In this document: positions 53,443 to 62,673 of the stretch, in pieces
Position numbering within the stretch: position 1 is the stretch's first letter
Layout: each line of letters opens with the position of its first letter
Source: Halocatena marina
GTDB taxonomy: Archaea; Halobacteriota; Halobacteria; Halobacteriales; Haloarculaceae
Direction of reading: 5' to 3'
Assembly: GCF_023276375.1 (NCBI RefSeq)
Contig: NZ_JALLPK010000005.1
Span: 1-63,997, forward strand
DNA length: 63,997 nucleotides
Made by a program: the position numbers and the translations under genes
The notes under the pieces: model-generated
What the model was told of the DNA's origin: nothing
The model's input: the letters and a program-made list of their open reading frames with translations, nothing else
The model's database searches: none

Positions 53443-53474
53443 TTTATGGCATAGTGGATCGTGACTGTAGGTGT

Positions 53475-54464
53475 ATGATAGCAATCGTAATCTATTCTGA
53501 ATCTGGTGGTACGTATAAAACAACAATGACAGCCAATTTGGCTGTTGCACTGGAACGAATGGATCAAGATGTCCTCGTTCTCGACCTCGATCCACAAGAA
53601 GGAAATCTGACGAGTCTATTCGACGTCGGTGAACACAGGAGTGATCCAGAAGCCGATAATCTGGTCAAGCATATCTTGGAGATGCCGGATGGGGACTTTC
53701 ACGACTTAATCGAGACATCCTCGGAAGGAGTTGATATTATCCCAAGTCACGATATGCTTGGCGACTTTACCTCAAATCTGGAGCAGAAGATCTCCTATGA
53801 GACTGGAATGAAGAACATGAACCGAGACGAATATCCACGATATGAACTCCTCTACAATCTATTGTGGGAACAACAAAAGCTCCAGAATGAATATGATGCG
53901 GTACTAATTGATCCGAATGCGAGAGCAGAGGATCTCCTCTACAATGCTATCTATGCACTTCGAACGCTCGTTGCTCCCGTTAAACCAGCTGGCAAAGGGA
54001 ATCTGAGCTTGAACGGACTGGAGGGACTCGTAAAGAACATGGAAAGTCAACTAGAGATAGAAATTGGGCTTTCGTGTGTCGTTCCTTCGGGAGTCGGCCG
54101 AACGAACGCTCACCAGCAGTATCGGAAACAATTTGAAAACGCGTTCTCAACGCCAGTCACTATTGGTGAGCGACAAAGTCTGATGGACGCCATGTGGGAG
54201 GCTCAGGGATCTGCGTTTAAGGTCGTCGAAGAACGGTGGAAAACGTTCGAACAAGACGATGAGATGGTAAGCGCACCAGAAAAACGACGAGTACACGACC
54301 GAGAAATCGAAACGCTACAGAAACTGTATGAACTCGCCGGATTCATCGCGGCAGACACCTTCGACGCTGAGATTAACCCAGTGCTGGAACTTGAGATCAC
54401 CGATTACGAGAATGAGGTCATTGATCTACGGAAGATCACTGAAACGGAGGCTCCGACAGTATGA
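53475..54464 (+). CDS. parA: ParA-type partition ATPase
   Basis: From ATG 53475 the protein has 329 residues and begins MIAIVIYSESGGTYKTTMTA, the deviant Walker A of the ParA/MinD family at residues 8-16. VLVLDLDPQEGNLTSLF is the A' motif and DAVLIDPNARAEDLLYNAI the Walker B. ParA forms ATP-dependent patterns on the nucleoid and moves plasmids bound through a partner and the centromere. The array upstream and the partner gene overlapping by 4 bp complete the locus. A GTG start at 53454 is less likely. Confidence 0.92.
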   Translation: MIAIVIYSESGGTYKTTMTANLAVALERMDQDVLVLDLDPQEGNLTSLFDVGEHRSDPEADNLVKHILEMPDGDFHDLIETSSEGVDIIPSHDMLGDFTSNLEQKISYETGMKNMNRDEYPRYELLYNLLWEQQKLQNEYDAVLIDPNARAEDLLYNAIYALRTLVAPVKPAGKGNLSLNGLEGLVKNMESQLEIEIGLSCVVPSGVGRTNAHQQYRKQFENAFSTPVTIGERQSLMDAMWEAQGSAFKVVEERWKTFEQDDEMVSAPEKRRVHDREIETLQKLYELAGFIAADTFDAEINPVLELEITDYENEVIDLRKITETEAPTV

Positions 54465-54895
54465 GTAGCTTCAAATCAGGATCAGGCAACCTCAACTTCG
54501 GAGAGGCTGAAAGCGACGAAGAAGAGACATCCACGGAAACCACTGAATCGGAGACATCATCACACAGACCCAGTGAACAATCGACATCGAGCTCATCGCA
54601 AGCGTCTCCATCACAATCGGAGCAATCCTCCGACCAATCGGATACAACAGCGAAGTATCCGTATTTTGTCCGGCGAGGAACCGTCGGAGATGAACGAGAG
54701 AATCGCCTTGAGCTCTTCGTCCGAGACAAAGTCGCAGAACAAGAAGCGACGTTCCGGAACGAGCTCGCAGAGGAGTTAGGAGTGGATGAAATTGCAAAGA
54801 CGGACGCACGTGAGTTCGCCCTCCTTGCTGCGTATCAAAACCCCAAACATATCGCTGAGTGTATGCGAGAGGAAGGTTTCGGAGAGCTCAACTAA
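54461..54895 (+). CDS. Partition partner protein, probable centromere-binding adaptor
   Basis: This 144-residue protein overlaps parA by 4 bp (ATGA). The first 70 residues are disordered and rich in Ser, Glu, Gln and Thr; the last 75 form a helical domain (RENRLELFVRDKVAEQEATF, then LAEELGVDEIAKTDAREFAL). It has no ParB motifs. In small-partner partition systems this gene position holds the protein that binds the centromere and stimulates ParA, so that role is expected. The partner's fold is not one I can name. Confidence 0.7.
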   Translation: MSSFKSGSGNLNFGEAESDEEETSTETTESETSSHRPSEQSTSSSSQASPSQSEQSSDQSDTTAKYPYFVRRGTVGDERENRLELFVRDKVAEQEATFRNELAEELGVDEIAKTDAREFALLAAYQNPKHIAECMREEGFGELN

Positions 54896-55537
54896 CACTT
54901 TTCTATACGGTTGGAGATCTTTGGTGACGTTGTTGTCTCAACCGTTGGAATTGAACAGCCTGTGATGCGCTTCAAGCCACGATACATCGTGATGCGTCAC
55001 ATCGTCGATGACGGCATCGGGGGCGAGGTCCCGTCTTTCAGTTGTTGAACACGGGGTAATTTCGATACAGGAGCTGTGGTCATGAACGCAGTCGACCCCA
55101 GATTGCCTGGGGAAACGACACCAAATCTGTGGATACCGACTCTGAAGTGATCACGGACATTCCCACTCATTCGGACAGGACTCTCCCATCTGCAAATGCA
55201 GTCGTCCCGAACCGACACGTGACAATCTCATACAGTTGCGATCGGAGCTACGTCCCCCCGCACTACAACTTCATTGCGTGACGAAAATATATTAGTCATA
55301 TAATACTGATAATAATTCACTATCTGTTACTCAGAAGTGGCAGACAGTATTGCGATTAAACGTCTCTATCAATATATCCTATTCACAGTATTTCATACTA
55401 TATCTAAAAGAAGAGATACTTTTTATACAATAGCGATCCCAATGACCAGATATGCTGGGACGGTGTTCCCTTGTTGATCGGCGATCCGGTCTGCGGTCCT
55501 CAGGAAGGGACACCACTTCCAGTGAGTAATTCCAACT
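54896..55537. other. Intergenic region, no clear gene
   Basis: A minus-strand GTG-type frame at 54997-55218 is not protein-like enough to accept. From 55290 the DNA is AT-rich; TACTTTTTATACA near 55419-55431 is a likely TATA box, more than 100 bp before the ATG at 55538. Confidence 0.35.
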
Positions 55538-55870
55538 ATGAGACGAAGTATCCAACTCACGTTGACCGCGTTCATGATCATCGGTATGGTTGCAGGTGCG
55601 TGTGGACCTGCCGCCGCGATGTCATACGATAAAAAGCACGACCGCAAAAAGACGGTCAAAAAAGTCGATATTACGAAAAAAGCGAACCTGAACTCGGATG
55701 ATAATTCCGACACCACGACGAACAACCCTGTGATAGTGGTGGGCAACGAGAACAACAACGCAAATAATAACAACCTCGAAAACACCAACACCAACGCCAA
55801 CCAGAACGAGGCGAACGCAAACGCAAACGCCAGTTCAAGTGGTATCGGTATCGGTGTTGAACTTCTGTAA
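55538..55870 (+). CDS. Small secreted Asn-rich protein, family member 3
   Basis: This 110-residue protein begins MRRSIQLTLTAFMIIGMVAG, a signal like those of the proteins at 41944 and 42698, and ends in ASSSGIGIGVELL, compare SPVELL in the second. The mature part starts with a Lys/Asp-rich stretch (YDKKHDRKKTVKKVD) and continues into an Asn/Ala repeat (NANNNNLENTNTNANQNEAN). It is exported and probably unfolded or forms an ordered polymer by its Asn repeats. Function unknown. Confidence 0.65.
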   Translation: MRRSIQLTLTAFMIIGMVAGACGPAAAMSYDKKHDRKKTVKKVDITKKANLNSDDNSDTTTNNPVIVVGNENNNANNNNLENTNTNANQNEANANANASSSGIGIGVELL

Positions 55871-56438
55871 AACCGTTACAGTTTGCGGTCAATTGGGAAA
55901 AAGCCTTGCGTCGGGGGCACTAGCCTGCTACGCTCACGGCGGTGAGTGTGCGGTGATCGATGCGACACCTGCTGCAAGGACAGTAATCACCAGCACCTTT
56001 TATTAGAAATCACAGCCATACCGGTGGGAAGTTCTCCCAAACAACATAGTGATGATACATCGCCTTATCTCGTCCCCATACGTTAACATTCATTTATTTG
56101 TTCATTACAACAGTAGCACCGTAATGGATGATGCTACGCCATAGTAATCATACGACTCGGTGCACTCCTGTTAGAGTATCTCATCGATACTGTGACAAAG
56201 TAGAACTCAGTGAGGAGCCACACCATCGTCATTCAGCAAATAGGACCACGATCATGTACCCACTGACTTATCTCATAATTGCGAGACTGCACAGTCTGTG
56301 CATTGTCAGCAATAGAACGCAGTGTCGATCAGACTCCGCAAACGCCTCTCATTCAGCCCTTCCCACGCCCGTATCGTCGTAGAGACCACAGTCTGTGGCG
56401 GACGGCAATAATGAACACACCGTAAAAACGCTCGCACG
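55871..56438. other. Intergenic region, nothing recognised
   Basis: Frames here are short and not protein-like. No repeats or hairpins of note were seen. Confidence 0.3.
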
Positions 56439-57368
56439 ATGATTACAACCGACACAACCGGCCACAAAAGCTATTATATACTTATCGAGATATCGAGATG
56501 CTTCCGAGGGACTCCCGTTATTTCATGGTCAGCGGCAGGTCTCTCGACGGAAGCATACTACTATAATTGGAAAACGACTTTCGAACAGTTTGTTGATCGC
56601 AGCACTGACATTTCCGTCGTCGGGACTGGTGTAACGACAACGATGATGGCGAGCGATGGTGGTAACAATGGCGATACTCGGAGTGAAGCCACAGCGATCA
56701 CCCCCGGAAGTATCGAGGCTGGGACTGTCGCCGAGGGTGACATCGATTGGTATGCATTCGACGCGGATGCGGGTGATCGGCTCTACGTAGAACTCACCGC
56801 TATCACGACGGGCTACGACCAACTCAGGCTCTCTCTTCACAATCCTGCTGGAGAGAAGTTTGGGGAGTCTTCGGATGTTCCAAATTCGTATACGCTCGAT
56901 CGGGATCCAGCGGGTGACCAGCCACCGTCTGGAATGGTGATCGACGGTAACACGACCATCTCAGGGATGATGAGCAGTCAGAACGTGGACACGTACGCGG
57001 TCGAACTCAACAAAGGAGAGACGATCAACGCGACGATCGATCACGAATATTCGTTCGACATGCATGTTCAGCTGGTGAGTCCTGAAACACCAGACACGAG
57101 GCACTCGCGCTACAACCACGAGTACAACGGTTCGGAGTGACTGCGCGATGGGTTCACCGCTACCGTAAACGAGAGCGACATCTACTACGTTCGCGTCTAT
57201 CCAGTGGAAAATACCATTACGTCTCTCTTCGAGGCAGGACCGTACAACCTGACGACAACCGTCACTGACGACGACACGACTGTTGATTCGAACGAATCAT
57301 CCGACATACCGAACGGTAAATCACCTCCAGACGACTCGGAGATCGACGATTTTTCCCTATCGAATTGA
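56439..57368 (+). pseudogene. Secreted-type PPC-domain protein interrupted by an in-frame stop
   Basis: The frame from 56439 codes for a pre-peptidase C-terminal-type beta domain (GTVAEGDIDWYAFDADAGDR, then LYVELTAITTGYDQLRLSLH). TGA at 57138-57140 stops it after 233 residues, but the same frame continues for 75 codons (LRDGFTATVNESDIYYVRVY, then FEAGPYNLTTTVTDDDT) and clearly completes the second beta domain. The N-terminal 65 residues do not form a normal signal, so the gene is probably also truncated at the front. A point mutation is the simplest explanation. Confidence 0.75.
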
Positions 57369-57634
57369 GAGCGAAAGCGTCGAAGCGATTTTTCTGTACG
57401 GGAAATCGCTGTTCCGAATGATGCTCAGGAGAAACGTGCTAGCAACTATTACATCAGGACTCAACCGTAGCACGTCATCAGCACCTGTATTGTGGACGAC
57501 CTCATCAACCAGTGTTGTTTTCTTGGATCTGCTATATTCGTACTATCGAGCAGCCATACTAAGTCCACATGCTCGATTTTGAAAGACGTTTATTCGACTG
57601 TATTGAAAGATGGAGTTCCCTATATTCGGTATAA

Positions 57635-58240
57635 CTACCCTCGTAGATTTTCGAATTTGTCGAAATGGGCATCGACATCACCATAGACATAAATATCGTC
57701 GATAGTTCCGGAGAATCCGTAGGTATCGGTTCCCCCATTAACTACTCCACTCACCCAATCGCCATTGTCATCGTCATTCGATTCCCAATTGTCGGTTTTC
57801 CAGATAGAGCTAGATGAATGAATTTTATAGCTCCATCTTGTTGACGAATCAATATCTATCTGGCCATTGTCATTCTCAAATGTGAATTTTACACTATCTG
57901 CGCGATTCCTGCCCCATACTTCAACACCTTCAATCCGTCCCTGGTGATACCAGTTGTCAGCATATCCTTCGTGTACTTGTCCAGTACCCCACGTCCCGTT
58001 CGAGCCACCGGTGGATGGATAGTAATAGGAATCATCCTCTTCAGCGTCAGGTCCATTCTTGAGTTTTGCGCCACCATATGTTGAAATTTCATAACGTACT
58101 ATACCGTCTAGTGAATCGATCCGGCACAGATAGTCCCCAGTTGCACTAGCTGACTCTGTCGTGGCAAACAGACCAGCAGTCCCGATTGCGGCCGTATTTT
58201 TAATGAATCCTCGTCGACTGAAGCCTTCTTTCTTTGACAT
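57635..58240 (-). CDS. Tat-exported protein of unknown function
   Basis: From ATG 58238-58240 (MSKKEGFSRRGFIKNTAAIG) this 201-residue protein has a twin-arginine signal ending near SASA. The mature part is Gly, Asp, Ser and Trp-rich (YYYPSTGGSNGTWGTGQVHE, then NWYHQGRIEGVEVWGRNRAD). It ends with GTIDDIYVYGDVDAHFDKF. The composition suggests a secreted beta-sandwich, and the type is seen among haloarchaeal peptides and halocin-like precursors, but I cannot name a family. Confidence 0.65.
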   Translation of the reverse strand: MSKKEGFSRRGFIKNTAAIGTAGLFATTESASATGDYLCRIDSLDGIVRYEISTYGGAKLKNGPDAEEDDSYYYPSTGGSNGTWGTGQVHEGYADNWYHQGRIEGVEVWGRNRADSVKFTFENDNGQIDIDSSTRWSYKIHSSSSIWKTDNWESNDDDNGDWVSGVVNGGTDTYGFSGTIDDIYVYGDVDAHFDKFENLRG

Positions 58241-58249
58241 CGAAATCAT

Positions 58250-59163
58250 GTTGCTAATGACATACCTTATAATTACCGCTTTGAGATTTTAATGTATACT
58301 GTATAACATTCTAGTTAAACACGATTGAGGTGTATGAAAGTATCAGTGACAATTTTTTCCTAATTTGAATGTTATTCACTAAACATCATCGCCTGACTAC
58401 TTCCCCTACTTTCGGCGCCCTGTCTCTATACGTGTGGTCGTGTCCTCACTGTGGGAGACAAGTGAAAACACGACGTGATCCCGTTCGGTTTCGGCGACAA
58501 TAGTGACAGTTATATTAGATTTAGAAACATTTACTATTTATTTATCTAGACTCTACTATGGAGGATAGAAATCAGTCGGTCCAGCAGCGACCGGGATGCT
58601 ATGCTATTCATCAACGGAAAGTGTACTCTCATCGGTCTTGCATGTCCGAACAGCGTTAGAATTCGAGACGAATTTGAGTAGTACAGTTTCCACAGATGTG
58701 ATCTTTGGTTGGCGATTGTCTCTGCTGGAGTCTTCGTCGATCCATCATCACTGCCAATAGCTTGTTACATTTCACAGGAGTGACAACGATCCCTGCGGTT
58801 TCGGTAAGGGATATCAACAGATTTATTTGCTGTCATAGGATCATTCTATTAAATTTTTAGCATATATGTTAATTGGTAGAAATTGGTACTCAACTAGTAG
58901 GAAGTAGCTGTCGGCAGGATGGAACAGTTAGTGTAGTCGCGGGTTTCGCGGTTGTACAAAACGTGAAACCGCACTATCAGCGAATGGTTTCCTCGTCGAA
59001 AACGACTCACTCAGCAACCATCGGCTACTGGCAGTCGAAATGCGCGGACGGAACGCTTGAGCCGAAGACGTGCTTCGTGCTGCCGGCCGCACGCCACGAT
59101 TGGAGGACAGTTCGACGGATATGACGCGGTTTTGTATGGGAATGATTAGCAGATGTCGTCTCG
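58250..59163. other. Long region with only weak small frames
   Basis: A short frame with WSCPHCGRQV near 58435-58504 could be the end of a zinc-finger gene. A 33-residue frame at 58558-58659 has a TATA-like stretch at the right distance (listed separately). Around 58880-59125 GC is higher, but no recognisable protein is found. Confidence 0.3.
58558..58659 (+). CDS. Possible leaderless small peptide
   Basis: The frame codes for 33 residues (MEDRNQSVQQRPGCYAIHQR and so on). TTTACTATTTATTTATC lies about 16-32 nt before the ATG, a good position for a TATA box of a leaderless message. No family is known; the evidence is promoter position only. Confidence 0.25.
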   Translation: MEDRNQSVQQRPGCYAIHQRKVYSHRSCMSEQR

Positions 59164-60867
59164 CTATCCAATAGAAGTTGTATATTTGTATATTACAAAT
59201 TGCTGATTCGAGTAGACTGGTCGATATGTTTGTGTATCATCAAATGTAGATTGGTCTAACTGCCCCGTCCTAGCGATAATGTAGTCCGGTTGGTATCCGA
59301 AGTCAGTGAGGAGTTGAGAGAGACACGCAGGTCGGGAACATGACCTGAGTTCGCCGTTTTGTTGCTTGTATCGTTTGAATGCGCCATCGCCTTTCCATTC
59401 GGCCCCCCAGGGAGTGTTCAGGACCGTTCGCTGACTGTAAAAGGCGACGTGGCCAGTACGAGCGTACGAAACAATCGTCGTATCGGAGGCTGTCTCCTCG
59501 TGAAGCCATTCTGTCGCATCGTAAAATGCCGGTGGCGGTCCTGTTCGCTGATTTGTATGGGCAAACCCCATCCCCATTGCAACCGTCCCGAGCAGCAACA
59601 CGCCGATGATGACGCTGCTTACCAGTTGTCGGTCGAACTCACGCCACCGTGAGAGTGGGATATGGTCGAACGGTCGGTCATCGAGAGAGAGATCGTGCTC
59701 TCGAAGCGTCGGAAGCACTACCTCACACACAGCGACCGTCACGAGGAAGGCTTCGACGAACGCGATGAATCGGACTGGTTGGAAGAGAATACTGGTTATC
59801 AGTATCCAGAGCGGAAGGAACCAGCGACGCTGGAGCAGACAGTAGAGACCGCCAATGATGGCGAGTGACCAAATTCGGAGTGGTGTGTAGCGCCCGTCGG
59901 TCGGAAGCAGCACGGCCAACAGCGGTCGGACGCTTGTCCGTGCGCCAACGCCGCCGTGCGTTCCGGCAGCATAGAAAAACACCTCGACACCGTGACGGGA
60001 GACGATGAGACCCCACCATGGAGCTGTGACGACGATGCCACCGATCGCAACTGTCGCTCCCCAGATCACTCCCTTGATGGAGCGATCGTAGACGGCGTAC
60101 ATGAGAAGATAGCTGACACCGAAAAACGGGACGTACGACGGATGGGACAAGATCGTGCCAGCGAAAAGGACAACAGCCGGGAGTCGGGCCGACTGCTCGC
60201 CGTCGCGGAAGAGTCGGAGGCCGTAGACGAGCCCTCCGACGAGAAAGATCTGTCCCATGAGTCGGACACTACCAGACGGCTGGAGCAGTTGCCAGAAATA
60301 GATAGCAGGAGTCACGACAATCAGGACACTCGCAACGATATGGTGCCATCGGGTGCGGTCGGTGAAGAGGGTCCGAGCGAATATCGCTGATACCAGCGCG
60401 AAGATGACATACTCGACCCACGTCATACCAGTCGCGATCTCTAGATATGTGAGTGGCGTGAGATCTTTGAGTACAGCCATTGTATAGAACGCCAGCGGTG
60501 GATACGCAAATGGCAGTCCTCCCTTTGTGTGATGAATGACCGTTGTTGGGATACCGTATCCCGCTTGCTCGATGGAACGGGCCATTTCGAGATAGAGTGC
60601 TGGCGGATCAGGCGCTGGATGACCGTAATAGGCGGCAATAATCATGAGCACCGCTACACCCATGGCTGGCAGGGTGTCTACGTACTTCTGGGCGGTCGTT
60701 CTCCACTCCCAGGAGCGAAGACCTACGAGCCACGCACTATACCATGAGCTATCACTGGCTGAACCATTTGGTGGCACCACAAGTGTTAATCTCGGGCTTC
60801 GGATAACCGATAAATATTTTGGATTCGCGTGAAGAACGACCGATCTACACCGCCGCACTTGGGACAT
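59164..60867 (-). CDS. Multi-pass membrane protein resembling lipid-linked glycosyltransferases
   Basis: This 567-residue protein has about eleven membrane segments. An early loop (about 85-120) contains HPAPDPPALYLEMARSIEQA and GLPFAYPPLAFYTMAVL, as seen in GT-C-type glycosyltransferase-like membrane proteins. The C-terminal part (about 455-565) is a soluble domain with EWLHEETASDTTIVSYARTG and a Cys pair. It could transfer sugars to lipids or exported proteins, but catalytic residues cannot be fixed. The true start may be internal, near residue 65, since the first 60 residues are not membrane-like. Confidence 0.65.
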   Translation of the reverse strand: MSQVRRCRSVVLHANPKYLSVIRSPRLTLVVPPNGSASDSSWYSAWLVGLRSWEWRTTAQKYVDTLPAMGVAVLMIIAAYYGHPAPDPPALYLEMARSIEQAGYGIPTTVIHHTKGGLPFAYPPLAFYTMAVLKDLTPLTYLEIATGMTWVEYVIFALVSAIFARTLFTDRTRWHHIVASVLIVVTPAIYFWQLLQPSGSVRLMGQIFLVGGLVYGLRLFRDGEQSARLPAVVLFAGTILSHPSYVPFFGVSYLLMYAVYDRSIKGVIWGATVAIGGIVVTAPWWGLIVSRHGVEVFFYAAGTHGGVGARTSVRPLLAVLLPTDGRYTPLRIWSLAIIGGLYCLLQRRWFLPLWILITSILFQPVRFIAFVEAFLVTVAVCEVVLPTLREHDLSLDDRPFDHIPLSRWREFDRQLVSSVIIGVLLLGTVAMGMGFAHTNQRTGPPPAFYDATEWLHEETASDTTIVSYARTGHVAFYSQRTVLNTPWGAEWKGDGAFKRYKQQNGELRSCSRPACLSQLLTDFGYQPDYIIARTGQLDQSTFDDTQTYRPVYSNQQFVIYKYTTSIG

Positions 60868-60974
60868 TTTCTACGCATTCTCACTCGAGATGGAGTATAC
60901 AGTTTCACACCCACAACTGATTAGACAGGTGTATGATAGTTTGTCAGTGATCTCGTAACAGATCCATTTCTCCA

Positions 60975-61151
60975 TTATATCTTGTGTTCACACTGATTCT
61001 GTTGTGTTCCAAACTTCGTAAGTGAAATTGGTTTGTCAATATCTCGGCACTGCTGTTCGATGAGTCGACTGATTTCTCGACGGAATCTGTAGAACCGCTG
61101 TGAGAGTACATCGAGAGCTTGGTCGGTCGCTCTACCAGAGACGCCATTCAA
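60975..61151 (-). CDS. Possible small basic protein
   Basis: A minus-strand frame opened by TTG at 61149-61151 reads GRATDQALDVLSQRFYRFRR, then EISRLIEQQCRDIDKPISLT and ends near EHKI, 58 residues. It looks more protein-like than the overlapping frame in the other register. Its start codon is uncertain, and it may be a gene relic. Confidence 0.3.
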   Translation of the reverse strand: MNGVSGRATDQALDVLSQRFYRFRREISRLIEQQCRDIDKPISLTKFGTQQNQCEHKI

Positions 61152-61231
61152 CCGCCCATAGTGATGGGCATTTATTTAAGTTATATTTTATAGTAAGTAG
61201 TGATAAAACCACAATCTAGTGATCAACAGAG

Positions 61232-61876
61232 ATGAGTCCGGTGAGGACTGAGAAAATCAACTCAACGTACGATGAACAAGGCAGTTACGACGGCCGCTAT
61301 CCACCAGATTGGGAGGCTCGAAAGAAAGCCGTTCACCGGAACAATGACTACACCTGCCAAGACTGTGGCATCAAGGCTGACGATGGGAAAATGCTCAATG
61401 TCCACCATATCAAGCATCTTTCGGACGGTGGATCGAATCGACTCTCGAATCTGACGACGCTATGCATCGATTGTCACAACAATCGGCACGATCACGATAT
61501 CCGGAGAGACCGAGACGGCTACTCGTCTATGACAAGTATACGGGATTTATTCAAGCGATTCGTTCAACTGTTCAAATCCGTTGTCGGTGGCCTCTTCATC
61601 CTTGTAATCCACGAGTACGTGATCATCGGGGTTACCCAGCCGATCGGGTCAACATCCTGGCTCATTGGTGGTGGATATCTGGTTCTTCTCGCTGTTGGCA
61701 TCCTCCTTCGTCCGGATAAAATCGCGGTACTGTACACGACTGCAGGCGTGATTGGCGTAGTGGTTCTGCCCTACGCACCAGCACGTGGAATCAACGGAGT
61801 GAGTACTAGTGTGGTTTTCCTGAGTCCGTTTGTGCCAGCACTCCTCGCAGGGATGTGGTGGCACCAGCGGCGATGA
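61232..61876 (+). CDS. HNH endonuclease domain fused to membrane helices (copy 2)
   Basis: This 214-residue protein is a paralogue of the one at 36489: INSTYDEQGSYDGRYPPDWE at the start, CQDC and CIDCH zinc pairs, VHHIKHLSDGGSNRLSNLT, and four membrane helices ending GMWWHQRR. Here the HNH motif is complete (His-His, Asn, then CIDCH and a further His), so this copy should be active. The membrane part keeps GVTQPIGSTSWLIGGGYLVL. It lies about 500 bp before RNA copy B. A small inverted repeat GCCCAT/ATGGGC is at 61153-61168. Confidence 0.82.
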   Translation: MSPVRTEKINSTYDEQGSYDGRYPPDWEARKKAVHRNNDYTCQDCGIKADDGKMLNVHHIKHLSDGGSNRLSNLTTLCIDCHNNRHDHDIRRDRDGYSSMTSIRDLFKRFVQLFKSVVGGLFILVIHEYVIIGVTQPIGSTSWLIGGGYLVLLAVGILLRPDKIAVLYTTAGVIGVVVLPYAPARGINGVSTSVVFLSPFVPALLAGMWWHQRR

Positions 61877-62379
61877 TTTAGAAAAACAATCACCTGAAAC
61901 GCGACTCGTTCTCGTCGAGTGACTCCAATCCCGTTATCGCCGACGCGTATCGGGAATTCGTCGCAGCCACCGCTGTTAATCGTCACCCAGATCTGTCTCG
62001 CAGAGTAACATGAGGTCGGTTGATTTAATTTCTCACAATTCAATCTTTGTAGAGAGATCTAAAGTAGCTGTGTACCACGTTGTGAGCGTATGAATAGACG
62101 TCCTCAGACTCAAGATACGCTGGCGGAGATCTGATGGTCGATCAGTTTCCGACCCGGCTTGGTGATGCGATCTCATCAGGGAGTCGACTAATCGAGAGAA
62201 AATACTTTCACGGGCTCAAAGTGTGGTCTCTACCGAATCGGCCCATTTCGGCACGTACCTGAGAAAGCTCACATACCTGTGAAATACATCTCTTCGTATA
62301 AAATGATAATTCAGTGTTAACATTGGTGACAATAATTGGAAGTGACCGATATATTTTTATTTATATTACTGGTACAATA
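61877..62379. other. Intergenic region before RNA copy B
   Basis: No protein-like frame was found. The last part contains the AT-rich promoter of RNA copy B (TTTTTATTTATA, 62354-62365). Confidence 0.4.
62354..62365 (+). promoter_or_regulatory. TATA box of RNA copy B
   Basis: TTTTTATTTATA lies about 16-26 nt before the predicted 5' end at 62380. The next bases, TACTGGTACAATAGAT, match copy A (TACTGATACGATAGAT) at all but two positions. Confidence 0.6.
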
Positions 62380-62492
62380 GATTGCGGCATCACTTCGATG
62401 ACCGCTCACGGAGGGAAGACAATCAGATGGGAAGAGCAGCTCCCCTTCGCTGCGTGCTAATGGTTCGAACCGAACCGCATTACTGCGGTTCG
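62380..62492 (+). ncRNA. Structured RNA gene, copy B
   Basis: The plus strand repeats all parts of copy A: stem 1 GCGG-x-ATCA...TGA-x-CGC then CACG, the GACA motif, an outer pairing AATCA/TGGTT around hairpin GCAG...CTGC, the core TGCGTGCTAATGGT, and final hairpin CGAACCGC-ATTACT-GCGGTTCG. Several differences from copy A occur in pairs that keep base pairing, such as GGCCA/TGGTC to AATCA/TGGTT. The copy has no T-run at its end. It lies tail-to-tail with polB, 181 bp beyond its stop. Confidence 0.65.
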
Positions 62493-62673
62493 ATACACTC
62501 GTTACTTCAGGATCGGTAGATCATAAGCCGTCTCACTCGATCAATGTTGAGTAGGCAAGGGTCAGTTGAAGAGTCTCTGTGTGCGTCTGGACGAGAAACT
62601 GGAATCGCGTGATCCCTTTAAGTGGTTCTGGCGATAAGGTGGAGATATAGACGAGGTCGCTTCGCTGATTTCT

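Noticed and set aside
57138..57140. In-frame TGA as a selenocysteine codon
   Set aside because: Haloarchaea are not known to use selenocysteine, no stem-loop element was seen, and the position is in a secreted beta domain without redox motif.
62449..62492. GGTTCGAACC in RNA copy B might be a tRNA T-arm
   Set aside because: No acceptor stem, anticodon arm or CCA end is present, and copy A lacks the same motif at this place.
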